Positions 47,183 through 59,752 of a stretch of DNA of 64,000 nucleotides are shown piece by piece; position 1 is the stretch's first letter; each line of letters opens with the position of its first letter. Origin of the DNA: Pascua guehoae (lineage: Eukaryota > Basidiomycota > Tremellomycetes > Trichosporonales > Trichosporonaceae); NCBI GenBank assembly GCA_001600415.1, contig BCJX01000004.1, forward strand, positions 1,631,769 to 1,695,768. The letters are read 5' to 3'. Position numbers and translations under genes: made by a program. The notes under the pieces were generated by a model. That model searched no databases. It saw nothing but the letters and a program-made list of their open reading frames with translations, and was not told the DNA's origin.

Positions 47183-49769
47183 CTAGTTGGGGCCCTTCAT
47201 GGCAATCTTGAGTGCCTACAGCGTCAGCACTAGCAGCTAACATTTTGCACTGGACGCACCTTTTCAAGCTGCTCAATGTCGCCGGGGTTCGTGGCATCAA
47301 TCTTCTTCATGGGCTTGCCAAGAGTGTCCATGATCTCGCGCACGTCGGCCATCGAGCGGTCGTCGTGCACAAACGTGACGGAGCAACCCTTGCGGCCAAA
47401 GCGACCGGTACGCCCTGAATGTTAGTGGGTTGGGATATTCTAGCGCAAGACTAGACTTACCGATACGGTGGATGTACGTCTCAATGTCAGGACGGAAGTT
47501 GCCCTCAGGGCCGAGGTCGGGCACGTCGTAGTTGACGACCATGTTGACCTGCTGGATGTCGATTCCACGAGCAATGACGTTGGTGGTGATGAGAACCTTG
47601 GTCTTGCCATTGCGGAAGCCGTCCAGAATCTGGTCACGGTCGCCAGAGAGCTTGTCGCCGTGCAGCGACGCGACAGAGTGGCCTTCGCCGATGAGGCGCT
47701 CGGCGATCATGTCGGCAGTCATCTTTTTCTACACGTGTCAGCGACGTCGCTGGTCCCAGACATTACCTACCCTGCAGAAGACAATGCTCTGGCCAATGGA
47801 CATGCTGTCGTAGAGTGCCGAGAGCGCGTCAAACTTGCCCGCCTCATCCCTGCACTCAAGGTAGAGCTGCTTGATGGCGTCGACCGTCACCTCCTCCTTC
47901 TTGAGGAAGATCTGGTTGGCGTTGGGCGCAAAGAGCGCCGCGAACTCGCGAACCTCGTCGGGGAAGGTAGCCGAGAACAGGACATTCTGAACTCCTTCAG
48001 GCAGCATCCTGAGGTTAGCTAGGTACGACTGCTAATCAAACACCCACTTCTTGATACGGAAGGTCTGGTCACCCAGACCCTGGAGCTGGATCATTTCGTC
48101 GGCCTCGTCGAGGACGAAGACGCGGATCTGCTTGGCGTCAAAGATGCGGGTGCCGCGGCTGAGCATGTCGACGAGCGTGCCCGGGGTACCGATGAGAATG
48201 TGCTTGTCGATCTTGGCGTTGCGAGACCATGATCCGGGGACAGCGAGGAAGGACTTGATCTCGGTGAACTGGCCGAGCTTGTCGATGACCTCCTGAATCT
48301 GCCGTGCGAGCTCACGCGACGGGGCAAGGCAGATAGCCTGGGGTGTCATGAGGGCGGGGTCGACTCGGCTGAGCATGTCGAGGGCGAACGCAGCCGTCTT
48401 GCCGGTACCAGACTGGCTTTGTCCGATGAGGTTCTGAGTCGGGTTCGAGAGGAGCAGGGGGAGTGCCTTCTCCTGGATCTTGGAAGGCTTGGTGAAGCCC
48501 ACAGCGTAGATGCCCTTGAGGAGATTGGGGTGACTGGGGTCAGCTGGAGGCGGATCAAACGGCGTGGAAGCTAACGTACAGATTGAGCTGCTCGAACGAG
48601 TTTACAGAGTATAGAGGCGAGTTCGGGTCTGCCTGGAGATCCGCGAGCTTGACCTGAGGGGTTAGCTTCAACGTGTATCACAAAAGCTAACCCACCTCAA
48701 CCTGGAAGTCGTTCGAGATGAGGCCCGACACGGCGTCCATTTGGACCGAGCCGGTCTGCGACGCTCCGTCGGCGCCCGCAGTAACAGTGTTTCCCCAGCC
48801 TGATGGATCGTCAGCTCCACGTTCCGTTGCGCGGGCGCGCACACTCACCGTCGTTCATGTCCGTCTTCTCTGGCTTCTTGTCGTCGGTCTTATTGTCGGT
48901 CTTGCCCTCGGTCTTGTCCTCGGACTTTGCAGCGTCAGGCCTGGCGCTGGCTGCGGAGGATGTGGATGCCGTTGGCGAGGAAGGTGCAGATGAGCGATCG
49001 GCCTTTACACCAGCGAGGGCGTTGCCAAACAGCGGGTTCTGGAGGTTCGCCCTAGGTCGCTGTAGTGGCGACGAAGAGGTAGAGGATGTAGATGCGGGCG
49101 CGGGTGGTGCCGGCTCAGGTGCGGGGGAGCCTGTCGAGAGGCCACCGATGCGAGACGCAAGTGACGCAACAGCAGGTGAGTCGGAATCTGATGTCAGCTG
49201 TGTCTATGGGACGATCAGCTCACTGGTTGTGCTCGGCTCGGGAGACGCTTCCGACACTGATGTGAGCTTGCTGGATGTCGCTTGATGGGTGTAAAGTACG
49301 GCGCGATATCAACGACGGGGGTGACACGAACGGAGGGAAAGTGGGTGAAATGGAACGAAGATGGAGAAGATGACAAAGTGAAAACAAGAAAGACAAGGGA
49401 AGGTGAGCAACGAGGAAGGAAAGGGGGAGGGGAGGGGGCAAGGGAAGGTGGCATGGGCGTGGCGCACGGACCGCCGGGCGCAACACAACAATACTGCCCT
49501 GCCTTTGCCTCTGACCAACCCGTTTGGGCATGGGCAGTGGCACGGTAGGTCGACAATCCTTCCCTCAATCCTGCACTTGTGCACCTCACTCGTGCACCTT
49601 GCTCCCCTTCCCTCGACTTCAAACCATTCCAAACAACTCAAACACTGCCCTGCTCGTGTCACACTGAAACTCAGGTTGTCAACTCACCAACACCGCCGAG
49701 ACGTTTCCGCAGGTCGGCAACCTCGACCTCGTCGTCGTCCACGGCGTCGGCCCAGTCCTGGGGGCTCAT
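47183..49769 (-). CDS. DBP5: DEAD-box RNA helicase Dbp5 (mRNA export)
   Basis: ATP-dependent remodeller of mRNPs at the cytoplasmic face of the nuclear pore. Minus-strand exons: 49688-49769, 48849-49187, 48696-48799, 48580-48653, 48048-48533, 47771-48008, 47461-47728, 47260-47414, 47183-47215; 592 residues. The N-terminal about 150 residues are a low-complexity Ser/Ala/Lys extension. The Dbp5 signature ADLQADPNSPLYSVNSFEQL precedes the core: Q motif GFTKPSKIQ (212-220), SQSGTGKT (239-246), APSRELARQ, GTPGT, VLDEADEM (DEAD 342-345), SATFPDEV, ARGIDI and HRIGRTGRFGRKG. The last exon adds only ALKIAMKGPN, which matches the end of Dbp5 proteins. The first intron (494 nt) and the exact exon 2 acceptor are the least certain parts. 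Confidence 0.96.
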
Positions 49770-50627
49770 ATCGACACGGCAGGGGGAAGGGGTGCTAGGG
49801 ATTCGTGCAGGTCCGTGGCGTGGGCACGGCTGGGGCGAGATCGTAGGATCGGAGGGTGAGGGGCGCAGGGGCGTAGCGCAGATGGGGGGGTGCACACTGA
49901 TCGGGTGTGAAGCAGAGGACCGTGCGCTGTGGCGGCTCGTTTCAGATGGATTCCAAGATACGCTTTCCGAGGGATAGGTATGCTAGATGGCCAGATGGGG
50001 GATAGATGGGCTAGATGGCTGGGTCGATGGCGACGATGGGTGGCAAGAAATGTGGATGGGATGCCGCTCGAGGTGGCCGAGGTGCTTGAAATCAGTCGTC
50101 ACGGCGCTTGTGGACGCCGGAATCGGCGACTGCCCAAAGCGGTCATGGTGGAGGTTGAGCCGTTGTGGCGGTTTTCCGCCAGAGCCAATTGGCTCTGGTT
50201 AGTGGCGGACGATGGTGTGGCTATGGAAGCGGCTCAACTGTTATAGAGCACACGTCCGCGAGACCACAGAGGCTTTGGATGACTGGAAGAAAGGGATTAT
50301 ATGATGTTCAATACCTGGCATATGTATTCATGGGCGCACGAATAACGGTAACAACGAGGGGAGAAGTGCACAACCGTTGCAACTGGCAGGGTACCACTAA
50401 CTCACATCGTGCTTGAAATGGTGTCAGACAGTTTGAGAGTAGCGCGGCTCCGACATTAGCATGCATGGAAGTGTCAGAAAATGATAGGCTCGTACGAGAC
50501 TGTCACTTTGGTGTAAGATGGGAAGGCATTGGCAACCCCCTGTGACTCGAAATGGTCACGTCTGACGCGAGACCCAACTGCATGGTGTGGGTGGTAGGCA
50601 ATCATCTTACTCTTTCCTCTCACCGCC
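49770..50627. other. DBP5 upstream region / LRR gene 3' region
   Basis: Contains degenerate GCTAGATGG/GATGGG repeats at about 49980-50045 and a GCCAGAGCCAATTGGCTCTGG inverted repeat at 50180-50200. It probably carries the DBP5 promoter. No gene supported. Confidence 0.5.
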
Positions 50628-53457
50628 TCACAGCCTCTTCCCTTTCGTGTTCTTAGCATAGTGTGTCCCAGCAATGCGATACCAGTAAGACAATGACAGG
50701 TGATTCAATACATCCAGATACACAGAGGCGACTCTTCCCAGTTTGTTCTTCGTGTATTCTGCGTCTATGCTACAAATTTGAATGCCGGGGGGAGGAGGGG
50801 GCGAACCTATTACACACCAAACACACACCTCCCCTCTACTCGAAAGTGCAGACACTACACTTTGGCGTACCTTGAGTACCCATGAGCTGCGTGCCGCGAA
50901 GATCACACTCGATGAGTGTCGACGAGTCGCAAGTATAAAGAGGCATGTTGCCCTTGAGGTCGGAGTTGGACGCGAGGCTGAGTGTCTCCATTGAGTCCGG
51001 GAATAAGGCCGGGGGGGCGGTAAACTTGTTGTTCTGGAGGTAGAGAGTGATGAGGGACGTGAGTTTGTTAAGAGTAGGTACACGGCCCTCGAGGTTGTTG
51101 GAAGAGAGGTCGAGGTAGTAGAGCGAGGAGGGGAGGTGGGTGACGTCGAGCGACGAGAAGCCGGCGTTTGAGATCGTGCTGGGGTATTAGTGAATGGTAC
51201 TCTTTGTGGTAGAGTCCGATTGAGGGGGAGGTGGAGTACTCACAGACTGGCGAGGCTTGTAAAGCCCGAAAAGTCGGGCACATCGGGTCCGAACTCCAAC
51301 GCGGGGTTGTCGGCGAGACGGAGCACGGTGAGGTTGGGCATCTGCACTGTGCCGTCAAAGGCGATGCCCGACATCGACGTGTTCACGATGCTCAGCATGC
51401 CGAGGCCCCCAAGTACAGCGGACGGGAAGGTGCCACTTGGGAATGTGGCGTTGCCCTCGATCTCAACAGAGTCGAGGGAGGCAATGTTGCTAAGCGACTC
51501 TGGGATTGTGGTTGGAATCGCTGTCCCGCTGATGGTACTGGTGCGTCAGCGTGAACACGGGAGGTGGTTCAGAGCTTTGATGCCACACGTAACCAGGAAT
51601 CGATACTTACAGTCCAATGACAAGGCCGTCGTCGTTGCACTCGATACCCTCCCACGCAGCGATACCACAGGGGTCAAGGCTGGACGTCCACCCCTTGCTT
51701 AAGAGGTATGCGTAGGCGTCGTTGGACATGGTGGCGACGATGTCCTCGAGCGCGCAGTACTGGAGGATGCGGGGGTGGGCGTGGTTAATGTCGTCGGGTG
51801 ACGAGTTGGTACCGGGAGGAATGTTGGTCATGTCGGAAAAGGCAGGCGCGCACATTGCACAGTCAAGCCCATCCACCATGCCCGCTCGGAACGCCGAGAC
51901 GCACTGGTCGACAATCGTTTTTGACACGCTGCCCGTACCCGTCCCCTTGGTCGATCCCGAGTTGGTCGCTGTGCCGGTACCATTCGTTTCCGAGGGCTTT
52001 GAAACGGTTTTCTTGATGCCGAGGCCGACAGCGAGGCCAACGATGAGAAGCACGACGAGCACAACCACGGGGATCCACTTGCGGCGCTTCTTGTCTTTCT
52101 TCTTCTCCCACGGGGCTGGGCCGGTACGGTATCCTCGGGGACGGGCGTCAATGTCGACACGCTTCGGTGATCCAGTCTGGAACGCGTACGAGATCCCAGC
52201 CACGGGAGCAAGGACGGGTGCCACACCCGTGCCAGACGTGGCCTCGCCGCGCTCGGCCGCGTCGGTGGAAAAGTGCACACGCTGGGGCTTGGACTCGAGC
52301 CACTCTGATCCACGTTGGGCGGCGTTCTTGACGGCAGAGTATGCGCCGCCAAGGGGCCTCCTCCACTCCGAGAGGGGCGAGCCGGGCACTGCTGCTGGAG
52401 TTGCGCGGGGGCGGGCGGGGGTGAGGGGGACAGTGTGCATCTCGTGGTCCTCCTGGCCACTGGAAGCGTATGGCGAGGGCTTGCGTCCCCACGTAGGATA
52501 CCATGGGGGGTAGGTGCCGTCCGCGGGCTGCATGGCACGCAGGTCAACGTCGGATGGGAGCTGTGGGGGCAGGTCCGATGTGGCAGTTTGGTGTGAGGTG
52601 GCGAAAGTGGCGGGGTCGGTGGTGGTGATAGTGCCGGCCGGAGGGTTGGTGGCGGGGGCGGCACGCGAACGGGCCTCCGTGGCCGAGGCTGCTTCCATAC
52701 CAAGCTCCTCCGAGCTTACGCGAAAGGGGTCGGCGGTGGCGGAGGCGAGCCCATACCTGTCATTGTTCGGGCGAGGACCCTGAGGGCGCTCGCGGATGTC
52801 GGTGGTGCACGCGTCCGCGACAGAGCGCTGGACGCCGGTGTCGCTGACGTGCTCGTGGACATGCTCGTGGATGTGCTTGTGGGTGTGTTGGTGGATCTGC
52901 TCCGTCTGGGCCATCTTCTTGCTCGGGTAAGCCTGTGCCGCCACGACATCAATGGGTGGCGGGCGGGCAGCACGGCGCAGGGAGGGTGGAGGAGTCGGTG
53001 AGCGCGAGAGGGTCGACGGAGTGGCTGCTGGCGATGAGGCGTCACTGTGCGCCACGCCCGGGGTACGTGCCGCCACGGGGGAGGTATAGTGCGTAAAGTC
53101 GATAGAGTATGGCTCGTACCCACTCTGTGGGAAGCGTCGTGTTGGCTGAAAAGCATCGTGGGAGGTAGTTGGTGGGTGGCGGCGAATGTTGTGGTCGCCG
53201 TCATCCTCGTCCTGTTGGCTACCGGGATCACGCATGTCGATGATTATCTCTTCGTCCACGTCGCCGAGAGTATCTGTACTAGTCTCACGACGCCTGTCCA
53301 GCTTGAGGGGGCCCCCTTCGGTGGGCGTCCCGATTACAGCTTGGTGGGACCAGCGTTGTGGCGGGCAGTGGACAGTGGCCACCCCCCCGGGGACATTGTG
53401 GACGGCCGTCTTGGTATGTGTGTTGAGCGCCGCTGCGGCTGTGAGGTGCGGTATCAT
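50628..53457 (-). CDS. Receptor-like single-pass membrane protein with extracellular leucine-rich repeats
   Basis: Minus-strand exons 51611-53457, 51244-51537, 50871-51178, 50628-50806; 875 residues. The first about 455 residues are disordered Pro/Thr/Ser-rich and include an alternating-His tract (HQHTHKHIHEHVHEH). A basic stop (KKKDKKRRK) precedes one strong membrane segment (WIPVVVLVVLLIVGLAVGLGI, about 460-482). After it come Cys-containing sequence, the plant-like LRR cap GWTSSLDPCGIAAWEGIEC, then repeats such as LTVLRLADNPALEF, LYYLDLSSNNLEGRVP, LITLYLQNNKF and METLSLASNSDLKGN. The layout implies cytoplasmic N-terminus and outside LRR domain; no kinase is present. A role in adhesion or wall sensing is inference. 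The terminal exon is splice-consistent but low confidence, and an in-frame ATG at 53739 is an alternative start. Confidence 0.82.
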
Positions 53458-54825
53458 TGCTTGGGGGAGGTAGTTGAAAGAGAGGAAATAATGATTGATA
53501 GAGTGGGGTGTAGAGATGCGAAGGAGATACGGGAGTGGTAGGGCGATGGAAATAGGGCGAAGCTGGAAGATGGAGCTTGATATGCTGTCGAGATGGTGTG
53601 GAGATGCGGTGGATGGAATTGTGATGAATGGAGATGCGGTGGATGGAATTGTGATGATTGAGATGCGGTGGAGATGTGATACAGGTGAATGAAGAGTGGT
53701 GGAGAAAGTGTGTGTGGTCGAGATGGGTGGAACGGACAAAGCTAGTCACTGTGATATGTTAAGAGGAGCACTGCCAAGTTAGAATGTGTTAGATACGCGG
53801 AAAAAAACGCGTATGGGATTGGCCAAGCTATGCACGTCAGCACCCCCATTGTTCGCTGCTTGTCGAGTTGGCTATCAACAAAGGAGGTGCAAGGAGCAGG
53901 AGTGAGTGGCAACGTGTGGGCCACTCAGTTCCGGAGAACAATGGGTGGCCCAGCGTGCGATGTCGTATGCATGGCGGTGCTGCACAGCGCTGTGCGTGTT
54001 GTTTGTGCTATTTGTGCCGGTGTAATGGTATTGTTCACAAGCTCCGGCACTGGCGGCGTTGAAAGGGTGGTGCGGCATGCGCATGCCATGGGAGGTCGAG
54101 CGGTGTGAAAGTATGTGGTGGACGTGTTGACAAGAACAATACCGTGGCGGACCGCATTCGGGATGGGCAGAATTCACCAGCGAACAAACAAAGACAATCG
54201 TCAACAAAGGTGTGGGTCTGGATGGTGGGTCGCTGTGGATGGCAAACAATGCCACACTGTGTGCAGGCAGGCACGGCCGTTACTGTGAGTGGCACAAATG
54301 GGATCGACACGCACCTCCGCGTCTGCTCGCACCCACTTCCTGCAAGTGATCTCCCAGACGTGCGTTCAAAGGAGTCGAGGTGTTTGCAGAGGTGCTTCCT
54401 GTTGTGCACATCCTTTTGTTTGTTAGGTCACGTTCGGTTTGGTGCGTGAGGCTTGCGTTTAGTAGCTCGTCTCGTAAACCCACGCGCATCCTCGCCCTCA
54501 TCCTTACCGCTCTTCCATCATTACCTACGTCCCGCTCGTCGCCATCGCACACGTTCACGGAATGTCATTATTCATCGCGTGTACTGCGTGTCATTGCGAC
54601 TTTCCGAAACAAACTACTATATGCGAAACAACCGCAGACCGGGGACAGACACTGAAACTGAGGGTGACGAAAATGGGTGGCGGTGGCGTGGCCGCCATGG
54701 CGGTGTGGATAAGGCACCCCGTCCCGCTCATCGCGGTACGCGGTGCAAGGGGGGAAGATTGGGCTGGGCTGGGCAAGAAACCGGTGCAAGTACAGTACAG
54801 TAAGTCTTTGGAGCGCTTCATCGCC
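53458..54825. other. LRR gene upstream region
   Basis: Holds a 30-bp tandem repeat just upstream of the LRR gene start and about 1.1 kb of unremarkable DNA to the stop of the next minus-strand gene. No coding region supported. Confidence 0.55.
53601..53680. repeat. 30-bp tandem repeat, ~2.7 copies
   Basis: Units GAGATGCGGTGGATGGAATT... repeat at 53601-53630 and 53631-53659, with a third partial copy. On the minus strand it lies about 150-220 bases before the LRR start codon. Confidence 0.9.
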
Positions 54826-57800
54826 TCACCGGCGAGAGCTCTTGCTCGTCTTGCTCGTCTTCGAGCTCTGGCTCGAGAGGCGCTTTACGCTGCCGCCGGT
54901 CGACTTCTTCTTCTTCTTTCCGGGATCCGACGCAAGCTCCCACTGGCCCGAGTGGCGCAGCAGGCCCTTGCGAGCGCGGCGGTAGTCGGGGTCAATGTCC
55001 TCGTCCTCGCTCGTGTCCTCGCGCATGCGCCCGATCCGCGTGTCCCAGTTGGTGGAGCTGAGACGGGTGCGTGGCTCGAGCGAGTCGTCCGAGTCGTTGG
55101 CACTAGCGGCCGCAGCGTTTGCAAATGCCTGCTCACGCTGACGCTCACGCTCGCGCTCCTCCTCGGCGCCCCTGGCTCCCGTATCATCTTCAGGCTCGTT
55201 GATGCGCACCGACTTGCGACGAACAACCTTGCCATCATCGGTGGGCGGAGCGAGAGTGGTGTTGGGGTCGACAGCGCGAGCCTCGGGGTGGCCGGAATTG
55301 GCCGTCAAACGAGCGAGAGCTGCGTTCTGGTCCGTACCACCCTCGATACCATCGCGGGAGGTGTAGGTCGGACGGTCCGGCGACTTGGGAGGGAGGGTTG
55401 GGGGATTTGTGCTCGATGTCTCGCTCACTTTCCGCGCGCGGACCGGCTCATTGCCCTCGGCAGCGACGGCGGCAATCTCGTTCCGCCGCGCGACGCGCTC
55501 GTTTTCCACCATTTGGTACGCGCCGAGCTCAGTCACGTCGTCGTCATCCGTCTCCTCAGGATCGTCGTCTTCCTCCATCGCCGACTCGTAGATGCTAGCC
55601 CCTTCGTCACCAGACTCTCGGGATGCGCGCTTGGAACTGCCACGGCTGCTGGGGCGCGGCTCCATCGGCTTGGGCTGTGGCTCTGGCTCAGGAGGGAGGT
55701 AGACAGGACCAGGGGCAGTCACAGAGTAGAGGGGCTTGACGACGGGGGGAGGGAGGTCTGGGATGGGTGGCGCGGGGCTCGTGGGACGCAGCGCCGACTT
55801 GAGTGGTGGCGAGCGTAGCTTGGATGGAGGCAGCGGCGACACTGCACGCGCCTCGCTGTCCTTGTTCGCGAGTGGCGTTCTGGACCTAACCGGAGCCGAC
55901 TTGGACGACTTGGCTGTCCGGGTGCTGTTAGAGCGCGAGATAGAGTCGCTGGGGCGTAACTCGTCGTCCAAATCAGAGTACCTAGAATGCCTGGGCGATT
56001 TGGCCGACTTGACATGGTCCGAGGGGAGTACCAGCGGATGGGTTTTGAGTGGTTGGGGCATCGGGTGATCGTGAGGCACACGCGACGAGCCTGGGGCCTT
56101 GACGATCTCCATTTGCGGGTTAGCGCTCGGCGCCCTGGGGACATCCGGCATCGCAGGTGGTGGCATGTCCACGATGGACATGATGTTGGGGCCCTGGCTC
56201 TTACGCTGCGACTGTGAGGTAGATGTCCGCGCGATGCTACCGTTCTTGCGTGTGCGGGCCGGCTTGTCCTCTGCCACGGCCGACGACGTTGGAGCCGCAG
56301 ACGGAGTCATGCTGTTCCTGTTCGCCTTGAGAGTGGCATTCGACTTGGTCGACTTGACCGTGTTGGACCGCGACACTCCCGACGTCGATTTGACCGTGTT
56401 CCCGCGGGACACAGTCGCCTGAGTCGGGGTGCGCGATCCCGTTAACTCGGCGCGGTTACGGCCAACGACGGTGCTCTGGCTCTGGCTCACGGCAGTTGAC
56501 CTCGACTTTGTTGACGCCGAGCGCTTAATTGCCGGTGTCGAGCGCGCGGGAGGCTCGCGGACGATACCCACTTCAGCGACATTCCAGCCACCGCTGTGGT
56601 CATTTGGTACCGCCACGAATCTGGACATGTCCTCGTCCTCGGACGAGCTCGAGTCACTGCGGCGCCTGTTGCGATTGATGGTTGACGCACGCTTGATGTT
56701 GGTATCCGTACGCGTCTGCCAAGCGCCTCCTGCTGCTCGTTGGACTGGAGAGGACGCACGACCAGACTGGTGCTGACTGTGGCGCTTGGAAGGCTTTGGA
56801 CCCTTGAAGAAGCGAGCGATAGATGCAAAGAAGCCCTTCTTCTTCGTGCTGCGGATGCTCGACGTGTCCGAGCCGCCACGACGGCGTTCACGGACATACT
56901 CGTTGGACATGGTGCGTCGTAAGGGCTGTGACGGGCGCGGAGTGTACGCTGATCGCCCAATCTCGCTCACTGCCCGGCGTCCGCCGGCCTTGGACGGGCT
57001 AATGCGGCCAAACTCGGCATGTTCATGCGGTGGAGGCGAGTGAGGTTGGGCACGCGCGGGAGAGAGAGGCGATGGCAACGACTTGTTGTGAGTTGCGTTT
57101 CCGTTCTGAGTCGCAAGGCCCCGTCTATTCTCGTGGACGACTAACGTCCCCGCGGGCTCATCGTCCGAGCTCCCAGCCTCCTCCTCTTCGGCAATGCTGT
57201 CATCGACCGAACCCGCAGTGTGCATGCCCACGAATGGCCGCTGGGGAGGACGATGCTGGGGCTTTAATGCCTGGCTTGGGTCATCATAACCGACCTGAGA
57301 AGCCGACTGGGAAGGTGCGATCGAGCCGTTGGACTCGAGCTCGTACTGGCTCGTGTTCATCGGAAGCTCGGGCAGCTTTTCGAGATCCTCGAGACCGCGC
57401 CGCGCCTGCGCCAACCACATCTGTGCAACCGTCTCCATGGCGCGGAAACGCTCCTCGAGGCCGCGGTACATGACCTTGTTGCGCTCAGACTCGATTCGGA
57501 CCTCGAGGCTCCGGAGGTGCTCCTCGCAGCCAAGTAGCTCGGCTTGAGCCTCGGCGAGCTTGTGGGCACGCTTCTCGCGCTTGCCCTCCTTGCCAGTGTC
57601 CGAGCCCGAGTAGATGGATGTTTCGGATGAGAGGATGGATGCGTTCTCGCCACCGCCACGGTCACGCGGAGTCGAGAGTGTTGTAGCCATGTCTTTAATG
57701 TCAGACTTTGTCGGCCGCGTCTTGGTCTGTTTGATAAGGCGCGTGACGAGAATCTCGCGGTCTCGCTTGACGCGACTCATTTCCTCCTCGAGAAGGTGGA

Positions 57801-58201
57801 TTTGCTTGAGGTCTTGGCGAAAGTCTTCGAGGCTACTGACGTAGGCCGCCCAGCCGGGCGACCCCGTGTCTCCTCCACCATTCGCGCCCTCACCGGGGCC
57901 AGATGGGCCCTCGAAGGCGGCGTGACGGACCGCCCTGCGCACCGAGAGAAGGACACCAGGTGAAGAGGTCACATACGCCAGGAGTGACGATGTGGACGAA
58001 TACGAGTGTGAGAGGAGGGTGAGGAGAGCGGTTGCCAGCTGCTTCTGCGATTCACTGGGTGGAGTGTTAGTCTGACTCGTTGGATGGCGGGGGGGGGCGG
58101 CAAGCGCTTGGCAGAATGCGGAGCGGTGACACGTACAGATAATTGTTCAACAGCCGATCGCTGCTACTCCGGTGGGCATGGCCCGGACGAAGGACGTCCA
58201 T
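54826..58201 (-). CDS. Helical N-terminal (possibly BAR-like) scaffold protein with long disordered tail
   Basis: Minus-strand exons 58137-58201 and 54826-58054 give 1097 residues. Residues 1-230 are helical: SSSDRLLNNYLESQKQLATA, LLTLLSHSYSSTSSLLAYV, then coiled-coil-like EDFRQDLKQIHLLEEEMSRV, REKRAHKLAEAQAELLGCEE and NKVMYRGLEERFRAMETVAQ. The pattern recalls fungal BAR/I-BAR membrane-binding proteins, but I cannot confirm a family. From about residue 250 the protein is disordered and Ser/Pro/Arg-rich, with a short conserved-looking GFFASIARFFKGPKP amphipathic segment near 395, acidic DPEETDDDDVTE, and a Lys/Ser-rich end (SSQSSKTSKTSKSS). Start chosen at 58201 because the 65-nt first exon splices in frame (NNY-L-ESQKQ). 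It is transcribed divergently from STT3. A cortical or eisosome-like scaffold role is inference. Confidence 0.8.
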
Positions 58202-59752
58202 CGCGGGTGGGGGGCAATGGATGCAAGGTGGTGAAGTTGGGAAAAGAGAGTGGGTTTACGCCGTTGGTGGTGCTCGTGGTACGACAAGGGGATATTGTGT
58301 TGACGAGGTTTAAGCCGATGGATCGAAACGCGGGTGAAGCGGGGAAAAGCGGTTTGGTGGATGCAAATGTCTGTGGGAGAGGCGGGGGGGGGAGAAGGGA
58401 GACAAAGTGGTAAGAATAGAGTGGGATGTGGAGAGAATGGTGAAGACTTGTCAAGAAGATGGGTGATGGTGTAGGATGTGGTTTTAGATTTGTGGATGCT
58501 GCCGAGAGTGTAGAGGTGGGTAGGCGGCGGCGAGGTGCAAGGAGGAGCACGCCGAACATGAGAGAGCGTCATAACCTACATACTTGGATGCGTCTTTCGG
58601 GCCCTCGAGGCAGCAGCGTGGGGGCCGAACGGGCAAGGGGAGGATGGCAGAGTGGGCAGCGAATCATCTGGCTCGGTGCCACCCCACCCCACGCCAGGCA
58701 CAAGCAACAGAGGCATCTTGCACCCACCACCCAGCACTTGGGCCCCTGAGAGGCCGAGAGAGAGGAAGGGCCTTGGGGGGGCGGCGGGCGGGCGGGGAGG
58801 ACGGGGCGGGCGTGGGAGGGCTGGGCTTGCCAAATCGAGCAGAAGGCAAATGGTGAGGGCATGGGCGGAATCAATTTTCAATTAATGGCCCTGAATGGCC
58901 AAATACGTCATAGTTGTTTGCCTACGCGCGCCCCTCCTTGTTGCGCCCCCTCGGCCCTTTTGACTTTTGGTCAAGCCAAAGGCATGTCACCTCGCTGCTG
59001 CCGATCATTTCATCCTACCCCTTGTCCGCCCCCCCATGCTCCTTGCTTTCTGTCGTCATTGCCACATGCCACCTTTTCCTCTTGTCATCCACCACTTTCT
59101 ACCTCCTTTTTAGGGTGTCCGTGAAGGCCTGAAACGAACCAACAAAGGCTAAACACAAGTCATCCCCCCACCACCCGCACATCTATAAAAGGCACCGGCT
59201 GGTCGTGCCGATGTGCCGAACACCGTGATAAGAAAGAAGACCACAATAATCATCTTCCTCCGCCAGTACGCATAGCTTCTGCTCCCCTGCAAAAAACAAA
59301 ATGTGCACGTGTGCGCCTCACTGATCACTGATCTACTACTGCCTCCTCATGTTTGTTCAAGCCCATGCTACATACCATGCTTGCGCCTTGGCCCTCTTGG
59401 TTGCGCACGCTCAGCACTGTTGCGGAATGCTGGCCAATGGGATGGTTACGTAAAAGGAGTCTGAACAGACCATAAGCACACGTCATACACAAATTCACGT
59501 GGTCTGTGATGGCATTGCCCTGCTGGCAGTCACGTCGTCGCCGCGCCGCAGCCGCGTCAAGCCGCCCAGGCGGCCAGGCGCTCGCGACACGACCAAGTCA
59601 CCGCGGTCCAACGTCGACCACCACCACCACATACAACTACTACTACTAACCTCATTCACATCGTCACCGCCGGCCTCATCCACACACAACGAGGACGGAG
59701 TTTCGATCCTTTCATTTCGGAACGTCGCCTTCTCCTCACAGCCACTCGTCGA
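58202..59752. promoter_or_regulatory. Divergent intergenic region: scaffold gene (-) and STT3 (+)
   Basis: 1.55 kb shared upstream region. It contains a canonical TATA box at 59184-59190, AT-richer DNA around 58865-58915 and CT-rich tracts at 59020-59115. No full gene supported. A seven-codon frame (MCTCAPH) at 59301-59324 has A-rich sequence before its ATG. Confidence 0.55.
59184..59190 (+). promoter_or_regulatory. TATA box
   Basis: TATAAAA, the clearest core-promoter element in the window, on the plus strand 563 bases before the STT3 ATG. It would start a transcript near 59215-59225. That transcript is either an STT3 mRNA with a long leader containing upstream ATGs, or a separate short transcript. 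Confidence 0.6.

Noticed and set aside
53458..53739. Upstream in-frame ATG at 53739 for the LRR gene
   Set aside because: The added 94 residues come largely from the 30-bp tandem repeat and show no signal peptide; the later ATG at 53457 is preferred but not proven.
59301..59324. Possible metallothionein start (MCTCAPH)
   Set aside because: Only two Cys, immediate stop, and no downstream Cys-rich exon in frame could be joined convincingly.
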